Part shown: piece after piece, positions 44,102 to 51,992 of the stretch | Layout of the letters: each line of letters starts with the position of its first letter | Position numbering within the stretch: position 1 is the stretch's first letter | Origin: Enhygromyxa salina | GTDB lineage: Bacteria; Myxococcota_A; Polyangia; Nannocystales; Nannocystaceae | Assembly: GCF_002994615.1 (NCBI RefSeq) | Contig: NZ_PVNK01000114.1 | Coordinates: 29,949 to 93,948 of the forward strand | Reading direction: 5' to 3' | DNA length: 64,000 nt | Notes under the pieces: generated by a model | Seen by the model: only the letters and a program-made list of their open reading frames with translations | Databases searched by the model: none | What the model was told of the DNA's origin: nothing | Made by a program: the position numbers and the translations under genes

Positions 44102-44969
44102 ACGCCGACTTCAGCCGCAGCCCCGCGCGGACGGGCGCTCCTGGGTCGCCGACGACGGCGCCCACGAGCTCGCCCGCGAAGTCGAGGCCGAGCTCGAGGC
44201 CGAGCTCGAGCTCGGGGACTGCGCGAGCTCCGACCCCGACGACACCCCCTTCGTCGAAGAGAACTACAGCGCGCTCCCCGGCTCGCAACAAGAGGTCTTG
44301 CGCGTGGAGCTCCAAGATCGCCTCGGCGCCTACCTCAGCCGGGGCCGGGCGCGCGTCGTCATCACCGACAACCTGCGCACGATGATGTCGGTCAAGCGCG
44401 GCCAGGGCGTCTACACCTTCCGGCTCCACCACATGTTCATCGACGCGCCGCCAACGATCCTCCGCGGTGTCGTCGCCTACGCCGAGCGGCAGGACCCCGC
44501 GGCCTCCGAGCTCCTGCGCAGCTTCATCGACGCCAACGAAGACGCGATCCGCCAGCGCAGCGGCGCGCGCCCGCTCTCGATCGACGTCGAGGGTCGCTTC
44601 GCCAACCTCCAAGAGATCTTCGACGAGCTCAACGAGTACTACTTCGGCGGCGCGATCAAGGCCCGGATCACCTGGGGCCCCCGGACCAAGCGCAAGCGCA
44701 AGCGCGCGTCGATCAAGCTCGGCAGCTACACCGTCGAAGACGAGCTGATCCGCGTGCACCCGGTCCTCGACGCCGAGGACGTCCCCCGCCACTACCTGGC
44801 CTGGGTCGTCTATCACGAGATGCTCCACGAGATTCACGACATGCCGATCGTCGACGGCCGCCGCGTCTATCACACCCGCGCGTTTCGACAGGCCGAGGCC
44901 AAGTTCGAGCAGTATGCAGAGGCCGTGCTGTGGGAGCGCCAGAATTTGCACAAGCTGCTGGATCGCTAG
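44079..44969 (+). CDS. SprT-like metallopeptidase-fold protein
   Basis: 296 aa from ATG 44079; the first about 60 residues are low-complexity acidic (REVEAELEAELELGD), so a later start is possible. The SprT-like region (about 165-290) has LQEIFDELNEYYFGGAIKARITWG, then YLAWVVYHEMLHEIHD with the HExxH zinc site and a downstream aromatic/acidic FEQYAEAVLWER. SprT-like proteins are related to the DNA-protein-crosslink protease Spartan; bacterial roles are mostly unproven. The following HD gene starts seven bases after its stop. Confidence 0.78.
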   Translation: MSRSSAAKRRLQPQPRADGRSWVADDGAHELAREVEAELEAELELGDCASSDPDDTPFVEENYSALPGSQQEVLRVELQDRLGAYLSRGRARVVITDNLRTMMSVKRGQGVYTFRLHHMFIDAPPTILRGVVAYAERQDPAASELLRSFIDANEDAIRQRSGARPLSIDVEGRFANLQEIFDELNEYYFGGAIKARITWGPRTKRKRKRASIKLGSYTVEDELIRVHPVLDAEDVPRHYLAWVVYHEMLHEIHDMPIVDGRRVYHTRAFRQAEAKFEQYAEAVLWERQNLHKLLDR

Positions 44970-44976
44970 CCCCGCG

Positions 44977-45504
44977 ATGGCGCCCGCGCTCGAGACCGGC
45001 GCTGACGCGCTCGCGCTGCTCGTCGAGCTCGGGGTTTCGCCGCGCTTGCTCCGGCATCACGAGCTCGTGCTCGAGGCCGCGGTCGAGCTGACCGACGGGC
45101 TCGCGCGCAGGCTTGGGGCGCGCTTTGACGCGGGCGAGGTCCAGATCGGCGCTGCGCTCCACGATGTTGGCAAGCTCGTCCACCCGGGCGAGCTCAGCGG
45201 GCCGGGGCATGAGCACGAGGAGGCTGGCCGGGCGCTGCTGATCGACGCGCGGGTGCCCGAGCACCTCGCGCGCTTTTGCGTGACGCATGCAAGCTGGGAC
45301 GAGCCGACCCTGGCGATCGAGGATCTGCTCACGGCCCTCGCCGACAAGCTGTGGAAGGGCAAGCGCGTCGCGCAGCTCGAGCGGCGGGTGATCGATCATC
45401 TGGCGCACCAGCTCGAGCTGCCGAGCTGGCGGGTGTTCGATGTGGCTGACGCGGTGTTCGAGGCCGTCGCAGCGGGGGCCGACGATCGCCTTGGGCGCTC
45501 GTGA
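44977..45504 (+). CDS. HD-domain phosphohydrolase-like protein
   Basis: 175 aa from ATG 44977. Compact HD domain: RHHELVLEAAVEL (first His), GAALHDVGKLVHPGELSG (metal-binding HD), HEHEEAGRALL and FCVTHASWDE. Such proteins hydrolyse phosphate esters of nucleotides; the substrate is unknown. Probably co-transcribed with the SprT-like gene. Confidence 0.75.
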   Translation: MAPALETGADALALLVELGVSPRLLRHHELVLEAAVELTDGLARRLGARFDAGEVQIGAALHDVGKLVHPGELSGPGHEHEEAGRALLIDARVPEHLARFCVTHASWDEPTLAIEDLLTALADKLWKGKRVAQLERRVIDHLAHQLELPSWRVFDVADAVFEAVAAGADDRLGRS

Positions 45505-45559
45505 GCGTGAATCAGGGGCTGAACGGGGGAGCTTCAGGCGCGCGCGGGCCAGGCAGGTG

Positions 45560-45565
45560 TAGTTT
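45560..45565 (+). promoter_or_regulatory. -10-like TAGTTT hexamer of the ion-channel gene
   Basis: TAGTTT ends seven bases before ATG 45573, which supports that ATG over a GTG at 45501. Confidence 0.5.
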
Positions 45566-45572
45566 CGCCGTC

Positions 45573-46322
45573 ATGAACCAGGACAACATCGGCGAGTCCG
45601 AAGGCTCAAAGGAGCAGGCGTCCATCTGGGAGCGCGCGCTCGGCTGGCTCGGCTACGTCAACAACGTGTTGTTGCTGCCGATGTTCACGATCTTGGTGCT
45701 CGAGGCCATGCAGACCCAGAGCGTCGAGTACTTCGACACGATCAACCACTTCTTTTGCGCAATGTTCTTCAGCGAGTGGTTGCTCGGGCTGCTCCTCGCC
45801 GACAACCGCATGAGCTACCTGCGCAAACCCGAGAACATCGCTGATGTTGTCTCGTCGATCCCTTTTACCGCCTTCGCCCAGGGTCTGCGGGTCGTCCGGC
45901 TGCTGCGACTCCTGCGAATTTTTCGGCTGGCCATGCGCCTGCGTCGCTTCAAGGGCAAGAGCGCCAAGGCCGTGCGTGCCTTCGGGTTCTTCGGTGCCCT
46001 GGTGATGACTGGCGCGCTCGCGTTTCGTATCGTCGAGCCACAGACGACGAGCGGGCTCGACGAGGCCTTGTGGTGGTCGATCGTGACCTTGAGCACCGTC
46101 GGTTATGGCGACATCACTCCGACGACCTCGAGCGGCCACATGGTCGCGGCCTTCGTCATCTTCGCGGGGGTCGGCGTATTCGGCTACATGGCCGGGTTCA
46201 TGACCTCGATCCTCGAAGATCCGGAGGAGGACGAGATCCTCGACACCGTCAGGCGCCTCGAGCTGCAGCTGGCCACGCTGCAGACGACGCTCGAGAGTTC
46301 GCTTCCGAACACGAAAGACTGA
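45573..46322 (+). CDS. Voltage-gated-type potassium channel
   Basis: 249 aa from ATG 45573. Six transmembrane segments: S1 NNVLLLPMFTILVLEAM, S2 FFCAMFFSEWLLGLLL, S3 IADVVSSIPF, an Arg-rich S4 (LRVVRLLRLLRIFRLAMRLRR), S5 AFGFFGALVMTGALAF, pore with TVGYGD selectivity filter, S6 VAAFVIFAGVGVFGYMAGF. A short coiled coil (LDTVRRLELQLATLQTTLES) at the C-terminus could assist tetramer assembly. Inner-membrane K+ channel of the Kv/KvAP class; gating stimulus unproven. Confidence 0.93.
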   Translation: MNQDNIGESEGSKEQASIWERALGWLGYVNNVLLLPMFTILVLEAMQTQSVEYFDTINHFFCAMFFSEWLLGLLLADNRMSYLRKPENIADVVSSIPFTAFAQGLRVVRLLRLLRIFRLAMRLRRFKGKSAKAVRAFGFFGALVMTGALAFRIVEPQTTSGLDEALWWSIVTLSTVGYGDITPTTSSGHMVAAFVIFAGVGVFGYMAGFMTSILEDPEEDEILDTVRRLELQLATLQTTLESSLPNTKD

Positions 46323-46470
46323 GGGTCCAGATCGATCGGCGGGGCCTGGCCGCGGATTGCACGCAGGCGCTCGCGGGTCGCGATCATCTCGGGCCCAACA
46401 TGGATCGCTCGGAGCCCAGCCTGGCTTCAGGCTGGACAGCCCAAGCGCCGCCAGGGATCATCCTCCAACC

Positions 46471-47238
46471 ATGCGCGCATCTACTTTTTTTCATGCCCTC
46501 ATCTTCGCGCTGCCCTTGGGGTTGGTGTTCGCATGCGCCGGGGACGACGGCGATGGCGATGGCGCGACCGGAGCCGGGACCGAGGAGTCGGGCGATGGGG
46601 ACGGAGACGGCGACGGGGATGGAGACGGGGACGGGGACGGCGATGGAGACGGGGACGGCGACGGGGATGGAGACGGCGACGGAGACGGCGACGCGTGCAG
46701 CGACCCCGAGGCGACGATCGAGCTCCAGCGCCTGCTTGCGACCACGACCGAGTTCCCCGACCCGATCCCCGAGATGGACAGCGTCGAGCTGGCGGTGATG
46801 CAGTCGGGGATCGGCTCGGACGACCGGCTCTACCTCTACGCCGACTACGACCTCGCCGACCAGACCTTCACCACGCAGTTCATGTACCTGACCTTCTCGC
46901 TCAACGACCAGGGCTGTGCGCTCAACGCCGCGGTCGACCTCGCCTCGCTCGACATGGTCACGCTGCCGGTCGTCGACGCGAGCGAAGGTGGCTCGGAGCC
47001 CGTCGAGCTCGCGCCGCTCGGCGGCGGCGGCGTGACGCCGGACGGGCAGGGGATCAACGTCTGGGACATCACCGACATCGAGCTTCAAGACGAGGACTGC
47101 GGTGACTCGCCGCTCTACTCCGTGTCCTACAGCCCGATGGGCGGGCCCTACACCGTGCTGTGGAGCTACACCGGGTCTGACGCGCTGGTCCGGAGCTTGC
47201 GCCTCTACGCGGGGGCGGTCGCGGATCTGTGCCCCTGA
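46471..47238 (+). CDS. Lipoprotein with 17-unit Gly-Asp stalk and C-terminal beta domain
   Basis: 255 aa from ATG 46471. Signal with lipobox (GLVFACAGD), then two short GD runs and an uninterrupted 17-unit Gly-Asp stalk at residues about 41-74, followed by a 180-residue domain with four Cys (DACSDPEA, NDQGCALN, DEDCGDSP, DLCP) and mostly beta-like sequence (RLYLYADYDLADQTFTTQFMYLTF). No family recognised. The GD stalk would hold the domain away from the membrane and may bind Ca2+ (inference). Its end is marked by a good hairpin terminator at 47251-47296. Confidence 0.75.
   Translation: MRASTFFHALIFALPLGLVFACAGDDGDGDGATGAGTEESGDGDGDGDGDGDGDGDGDGDGDGDGDGDGDGDGDACSDPEATIELQRLLATTTEFPDPIPEMDSVELAVMQSGIGSDDRLYLYADYDLADQTFTTQFMYLTFSLNDQGCALNAAVDLASLDMVTLPVVDASEGGSEPVELAPLGGGGVTPDGQGINVWDITDIELQDEDCGDSPLYSVSYSPMGGPYTVLWSYTGSDALVRSLRLYAGAVADLCP
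46591..46692 (+). repeat. Hexanucleotide repeat coding (Gly-Asp)17
   Basis: 102 bp of GGCGAT/GGGGAC/GGAGAC/GGCGAC units inside the lipoprotein gene; same unit family as 5910-6155. Confidence 0.95.
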
Positions 47239-47250
47239 GCGCGGGCCGCT

Positions 47251-47296
47251 AGGCCTGAATCAAGCGCTGCGCGCTCGACTCAGGCCTTCTCTTTGG
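47251..47296. terminator. Hairpin terminator between convergent genes
   Basis: AGGCCTGA (47251-47258) pairs with TCAGGCCT (47280-47287), with an inner AGCGC/GCGCT stem, and TCTCTTT follows on the plus strand. The T-rich tract suits the lipoprotein gene; the stem could also serve the CBS gene from the other side. Confidence 0.7.
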
Positions 47297-47304
47297 GACT
47301 CGCG

Positions 47305-47781
47305 CTAGTTTGAGCGGGGTTGGGCTCGCGCCTGGGCCTGCGGCCGGGGCTGGCAGATCGCGTCGAAGGTCTGCACGACCTCGCGGTCGATGCCGTCCTT
47401 TTGCTGCTTTTGCGCGTAGCGAGCGATGTCGTTGAGGGTGAGGATCCCGATCGGACGATTGTTGGCGTCGATCACGGGCACGCGGCGGATCTGGTTTTGG
47501 CTCATCAGGCGCTCGGCCTTGTCGAGCTTGTCGTCGGCGTGGCAGGTGAAGAGCTGCTTGGACATCGCCTTGGACACCTCGATCTCGCGCAGCGGCTCGT
47601 CTTGCGAGTAGGCCGTCATGCAGATGTCGCGGTCCGTGACCATTCCGATCGCGCTGCCGCTGTCGTCGACGACCGGGAGCGCGCCACAGTCGTTCTCCGA
47701 CATTCGCTGGGCCGCGGTCTCGAGGGTGTCGCCCGGCCGACAAGTTGCGACCGGCTTGCTCATGAGTTTCTTGACGTTCAT
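47305..47781 (-). CDS. CBS-domain-pair protein
   Basis: 158 aa from ATG 47781, with GGAAC-type purines upstream. Two CBS motifs: residues about 5-60 (MSKPVATCRPGDTLETAAQRM, GALPVVDDSGSAIGMVTDRDI) and about 72-128 (MSKQLFTCHADDKLDKAERLM, RRVPVIDANNRPIGILTLNDI). Such stand-alone pairs bind adenine nucleotides and regulate partners or hibernation responses. A basic, Gln/Arg-rich tail closes the protein. It is preceded by an unusual 724-bp non-coding stretch. Confidence 0.9.
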   Translation of the reverse strand: MNVKKLMSKPVATCRPGDTLETAAQRMSENDCGALPVVDDSGSAIGMVTDRDICMTAYSQDEPLREIEVSKAMSKQLFTCHADDKLDKAERLMSQNQIRRVPVIDANNRPIGILTLNDIARYAQKQQKDGIDREVVQTFDAICQPRPQAQARAQPRSN

Positions 47782-48505
47782 CTGTCTGTTCCTTTTCCGG
47801 GGGGCAAACACGATCGGCTTGGGGAAATAAACGTCCAGCGGCCAGGGTGGCTCCCGTCGAGCAGTTGCCGCGTTCAGGATGAGGAGTGTGAGCGGAGCGT
47901 TGGCGGCGTCGGAACGGCCGCTGCGCGTGCCTCTCGTGGGGTTGGCAAAGATCTCGAAGTTTTGTGTGTCGCCGAGTCCGCTGGCTATTGGTTTACCGCG
48001 GTTCCGCCCGTCCACTCGTCGCCAAGCTCGGTCACGGTTTTTGCTCGTCGGCCGTCCCCCGGTGCGATGCAGCCGGGTTCATCCTTCCTCGTCTCGCTTC
48101 CTCTTCAGAGTTCCTTCGCTCATCCTCCCGCCCCTTCCTTTGAGTCGGGGCTCTACCTGTTTCGGCTTTTTCGCCCTCTGCGCGACCTCACCCAGAGCGT
48201 CCACGGTGTGCGGGGGGTCCAATCCCCGCTCTGTTCCGTCCTCAGGCTTTCTCAACCTCTCGACGGTTTACTCCGCTCTCGGTTTTGTGGGCTTGTCTCG
48301 TCCCACTGCCACGTGCAGGGTTCGCTGTCGGTCCGGGGCCGATCCCCCGGTCGCTGGACATTGCCCGACATTGCACGACACGTGCCACGATGATCGGCCC
48401 CGGGATCGAGCCGACGCGGGGGCGATGGGCGACTCGGGATGTGGGCAGCGTGGAAAACTTTCCGCGGAGGTCGTGAGTCTCCCCGGTGCTGACCTGTGTG
48501 ACCGC
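47782..48505. other. 724-bp non-coding stretch with strong strand skew, candidate structured RNA or element remnant
   Basis: No gene can be supported. From about 47960 to 48400 the plus strand is pyrimidine-rich, so a minus-strand RNA would be purine-rich (GAGGAAGCGAGACGAGGAAG type). Minus-strand hairpins include GCGGGG-ATTGGA-CCCCCCGC near 48215-48235. Several frames on both strands stay open, and one minus-strand frame of 58 codons (KPEDGTERGLDPPHTVDAL ... ends DEEG) looks mildly coding, but none has a start signal. It does not match RNase P RNA, tmRNA or SRP RNA landmarks I know. It could be a structured RNA, a leader of the CBS gene, or a decayed element. Confidence 0.4.
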
Positions 48506-48919
<414 letters not shown>

Positions 48920-48925
48920 CGGCTC

Positions 48926-48931
48926 AGCATA
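48926..48931 (-). promoter_or_regulatory. -10-like TATGCT hexamer of the Cys-rich lipoprotein gene
   Basis: TATGCT on the minus strand with a six-base gap to GTG 48919. Confidence 0.45.
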
Positions 48932-48958
48932 GCCGACACGTCACGGTGCGCGCGGCGC

Positions 48959-49537
48959 CTACTTTTGATCCTCGGCGTGCTGCTTTTCGTAGGTCCCGAT
49001 CAATTGCGCCTCGGCGAGGACGTGGCCGATCATCGCGTCCTCGAGCTCGGCCTTGGTCGGCTCGCGGAGATCCCCGAGGGTCGTGTCGAGGGCATAGAGC
49101 TTGTGGAAATAGCGGTGCTCGCCGATCGGCGGGCACGGCCCCCCGTAGCCCGTGTGATCCCAGTCGTTGCGACCCTCGCGGGTTCCGGTCGGGAGCTGCG
49201 TCGCGCCCTCGGCCGAGCTCTCGACCTCGGCGGGGATCTCGTAGAGTACCCAGTGGACCCAGGTTCGCTTGGGCGCCTTGGGGTCGGGGGCGTCGGGGTC
49301 GTCGACGATCAGCGCGAAGCTTCGGGTCCCGGCGGGCGCGCCGGACCAGCTCAGCGGCGGTGAGATGTTCTCGCCCTCGCAGGTGTACTTGGACGGGATC
49401 GCCTCGCCGTCGTCGAACGCAGAAGACTCGAGCAGCATGTCGGTGGTCATCGCTTTCGCCTCCGCCGCGGGGACCGGGCGCGCACACCCGGCCGCGAGCA
49501 GCAGCCCGAGCGCCGCCTTGATCGGGAGCTGCGCCAT
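48959..49537 (-). CDS. PEBP (YbhB/YbcL) family lipoprotein
   Basis: 192 aa from ATG 49537. Signal with lipobox (LLLAAGCAR). Phosphatidylethanolamine-binding-protein fold: IPSKYTCEGENISPPLSW, LIVDDPDAPDP, WVHWVLYEIP and GYGGPCPPIGEHRYFHKLYALD, the bacterial YbhB/YbcL pattern with the conserved anion-binding pocket (DPDAP and GxHRY). Usually cytoplasmic or periplasmic; here lipid-anchored. Ligand unknown. TACACT lies seven bases before the ATG. Confidence 0.88.
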   Translation of the reverse strand: MAQLPIKAALGLLLAAGCARPVPAAEAKAMTTDMLLESSAFDDGEAIPSKYTCEGENISPPLSWSGAPAGTRSFALIVDDPDAPDPKAPKRTWVHWVLYEIPAEVESSAEGATQLPTGTREGRNDWDHTGYGGPCPPIGEHRYFHKLYALDTTLGDLREPTKAELEDAMIGHVLAEAQLIGTYEKQHAEDQK

Positions 49538-49544
49538 GCTCAGG

Positions 49545-49550
49545 AGTGTA
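49545..49550 (-). promoter_or_regulatory. -10-like TACACT hexamer of the PEBP gene
   Basis: TACACT on the minus strand with a seven-base gap to ATG 49537. Confidence 0.45.
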
Positions 49551-49585
49551 GTCCGGCTATGCGTGCAGCGGGCGAGCGCGCAGGT

Positions 49586-49751
49586 CTAGCAGCCCGGGGT
49601 GCAATGCATCGTGTCGCCTCGCGCCGGAATTTTCGCCGAGGGCGCGAAGCCAAAACGCCGCTGTACCGGGCGTACTGCAAGTTTTGGCGACAAAGCCCTC
49701 GGCGAAAAGACCAAGCGAGGCGGCGCGATGGATTGCACCCCGGGCTGCTAG
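49586..49751. repeat. 166-bp CTAG-bounded palindromic element, copy C
   Basis: Same length as copy A, with both CTAGCAGCCCGGGGTG-type ends intact and few differences inside (for example GATGGATTGCACC for GAGGCATTGCACC in the right arm). It lies between the end of the Rieske gene and the upstream side of the PEBP gene. Confidence 0.92.
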
Positions 49752-49780
49752 CAGCCCCGGGTGCAATGCCTCGCGCCGGG
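49748..49780. repeat. Second, truncated element end sharing CTAG with copy C
   Basis: CTAGCAGCCCCGGGTGCAAT continues directly from the right CTAG of copy C, followed by GCCTCGCGCC, i.e. another left end in the same orientation whose remainder is missing. The two copies share one CTAG, as expected if CTAG is the target or junction sequence. Confidence 0.7.
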
Positions 49781-49805
49781 TGCGGCGGTGGGCTCCGTCG
49801 ATGGA

Positions 49806-50942
49806 TCAGCCGTTGGCGGCGGCTGCCTGGGGTGCGTCGGCCAGCTGCTCAGGCAAGCCATCCGGCAAGTAGTCCGGGGGCCAAAAGCGCTGGCACCACT
49901 TGCGGTACGCGACGATCGGCCCGTCGTCGGGCAGCGGCTTGGGGTTCTCGAGGAAGGTGCGCTTGGTCCAGATCATCTCGTCGCCGTCGAAGTCCTTGGT
50001 TGCGATGGCCAAAAACACCCGCGAGAGGATCTCTTCGAAGCCGAGCTTGAGCACCCGTCGCGCGAGCTTGCTGACGGGGTTGTCGATCGTGTGCTTGACC
50101 GAGGTGATCGCCCTGATGTGACAGTCGGTCTGGTTGACCGGCGTGATCACGATGATGTTCATGATCTGGAGGCTGCCCTGCTCGGGCGTGAGCTCGGAGA
50201 TCGCGAGGGCGAGCCCGGGGCCAAACACGCGGACATCGAAGCGAAAGGGGCTCGAGTAGGCCTTGCCGAGCCGCCGGATCAGCGGGCTCGGGCTCTGGGC
50301 CCCGGCGATCCAGGTCATGTTCATGACCGCGGAGAACGAGCCGTCTTCGTCCTCGGCCGGGTGGCGCTCGATGCCCTGCAGCTCCCAGCAGTGGACGGCG
50401 TAGAAGTGCTGGATGTCGATGATGTTCTCGGTTGGGAAGAACACATTCGTTGGCTGGAGCGGGCGCCCGGCGTTGGTCACCGGCTCGCTCCAGCCGTCGA
50501 AGAACCCGGGCGCGGCGATCGGCAGGGGCCGGTCGGGCTTGGTCCGGTCGGTGCCGTGCCAGATGAAGATCGACGCCGCGACCTCGTGGACCGTCCACGG
50601 CGGCGACTTGACGTGGCGCAGGCTCGTTTGGTCCTTGACGAAGTCGCCCTTGACGCACTGGCCCTCGCCGTTGAAGTGGAGGCCGTGGAAGGGGCAGCGC
50701 ACGCAGTCGTCTTCGATCCGCCCGCCGACGCCCCGGTGGCCGCCAAAGTGGGGGCAGTGGGCGTCGAGCACGTGGACCTTGCCGGCGGTGTCACGAAAGG
50801 CGATCAGCTCGTGACCCATGAAGTTGAAGGTCGTGATCTTGCCAGGCACGACCTCGCTCGAGCGAAGCGGTGAAAACCAGTCGTGCACATACTGCGGGGG
50901 CGGCCGCATGTAGCGTTTGGTGACATTCTTGATTCTCGCCAT
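49806..50942 (-). CDS. Rieske non-haem iron oxygenase, sterol/steroid-oxygenase-like (KshA/DAF-36 type)
   Basis: 378 aa from ATG 50942. Rieske [2Fe-2S] site: CPHFGGHRG and, 16 residues on, CPFHGLHF (C-x-H, C-x2-H). Mononuclear iron region: TENIIDIQHFYAVHCW with the D-x2-H-x4-H pattern. The N-terminal Rieske with a compact alpha-subunit length fits KshA, the nematode/insect cholesterol 7-desaturase and the bacterial sterol demethylase oxygenases. Nannocystaceae are known to make sterols, so a sterol substrate is a reasonable guess only. No reductase gene lies next to it. TAACCT is eight bases before the ATG. Confidence 0.85.
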   Translation of the reverse strand: MARIKNVTKRYMRPPPQYVHDWFSPLRSSEVVPGKITTFNFMGHELIAFRDTAGKVHVLDAHCPHFGGHRGVGGRIEDDCVRCPFHGLHFNGEGQCVKGDFVKDQTSLRHVKSPPWTVHEVAASIFIWHGTDRTKPDRPLPIAAPGFFDGWSEPVTNAGRPLQPTNVFFPTENIIDIQHFYAVHCWELQGIERHPAEDEDGSFSAVMNMTWIAGAQSPSPLIRRLGKAYSSPFRFDVRVFGPGLALAISELTPEQGSLQIMNIIVITPVNQTDCHIRAITSVKHTIDNPVSKLARRVLKLGFEEILSRVFLAIATKDFDGDEMIWTKRTFLENPKPLPDDGPIVAYRKWCQRFWPPDYLPDGLPEQLADAPQAAAANG

Positions 50943-50950
50943 CGCGGGCG

Positions 50951-50956
50951 AGGTTA
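50951..50956 (-). promoter_or_regulatory. -10-like TAACCT hexamer of the Rieske gene
   Basis: TAACCT on the minus strand with an eight-base gap to ATG 50942. Confidence 0.4.
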
Positions 50957-51005
50957 GCACGGAGGTGCGCGTGACCCGGGGCGCGCGGTGACCTTGCGTG
51001 GGGGG

Positions 51006-51992
51006 TCAGGGCCCACGAAACACGGACAGCAGCTCGACCGCCGCGTGGTCGGGCGCGACCCGACCCTCTCGCACCGCCAGCTCCAGCTCCCGAACTCGCC
51101 CCTGAACCCGCGCGTCGTCGCGAAAGACGCTCATGATCCCCCACTCGATCGCCCGCCACATCGCCTCGACCCGCTGCTGCGCCCGCTTGGCTTCCCACTC
51201 CCCAGCCTCGGTCGAGACCTCGCGGTAGCGCTCGACCTGTGCCCACAGCTCGGCCACCCCCGCGCCGCTGAGGCCCGAGCAAGTCACGACCGGCACCGTC
51301 CAGTGCTCGCTCTTGCGCGGCATCAAATGCAGCGCCCGCGCATACTCGACCCGCGCCCGCCGGGCCTGCTCGAGGTTGTCGCCGTCGGCCTTGTTGATCG
51401 CAACCAGGTCGGCCAATTCCAGGATCCCGCGCTTGATCCCCTGAAGCTCGTCGCCGGCCCCCGCGAGCATCAAGACCAGGAAAAAGTCGACCATCCCGGC
51501 GACCATGGTCTCGCTCTGGCCCACGCCGACGGTCTCGACGAGCACGACCTCGTAGCCGGCCGCCTCGCACAGCAAGATCACCTCGCGGGTCCGCCGAGCG
51601 ACGCCGCCGAGGGACCCGCGGCTCGGTGAGGGCCGGACGAAGGCCAGGGGGTCGCGGGCGAGCTCCTGCATCCGGGTCTTGTCGCCGAGGATCGAGCCGC
51701 CGCTGATCGTGCTCGAGGGGTCGACCGCGAGCACGGCGACCTTGGTCCCGGCCCCGGTCAGCTGGCGCCCGAGGGTCTCGATGAAGGTGCTCTTGCCGAC
51801 GCCCGGGACCCCGGTTACCCCGACCCGCAGCGCGGCGCCCGTGTGCGGCAAGAGGCGCTCGAGCAGCTCGCGGGCCCGGGCTTGATCGGCCCCGAGGCGG
51901 CTCTCGAGCAGGGTGATCGCCCGCCCGAGCGCGCTGCGATCCCCCGCCCGCACGCCGGCCGCGAGCGCGCTGACGCTCGGCCGCTCACGCAT
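51006..51992 (-). CDS. meaB: Methylmalonyl-CoA mutase-associated GTPase MeaB
   Basis: 328 aa; ATG 51992 overlaps the mutB stop. P-loop GVTGVPGVGKSTFIE, LAVDPSSTISGGSILGDKTRM, SRGSLGGVARRTRE, VLVETVGVGQSE, INKADGDN. MeaB is the G-protein that loads and protects adenosylcobalamin on methylmalonyl-CoA mutase. Third gene of the mutA-mutB-meaB unit. Confidence 0.95.
   Translation of the reverse strand: MRERPSVSALAAGVRAGDRSALGRAITLLESRLGADQARARELLERLLPHTGAALRVGVTGVPGVGKSTFIETLGRQLTGAGTKVAVLAVDPSSTISGGSILGDKTRMQELARDPLAFVRPSPSRGSLGGVARRTREVILLCEAAGYEVVLVETVGVGQSETMVAGMVDFFLVLMLAGAGDELQGIKRGILELADLVAINKADGDNLEQARRARVEYARALHLMPRKSEHWTVPVVTCSGLSGAGVAELWAQVERYREVSTEAGEWEAKRAQQRVEAMWRAIEWGIMSVFRDDARVQGRVRELELAVREGRVAPDHAAVELLSVFRGP

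Noticed and set aside
48215..48240. tRNA-like T-arm (GGGGGGTCCAATCCCCGC)
   Set aside because: No acceptor, D- or anticodon arms around it on either strand.
47782..48505. Retron msr-msd RNA or RNase P RNA
   Set aside because: No reverse transcriptase gene nearby, no branching-AGC or flanking inverted repeats, and none of the conserved RNase P segments.
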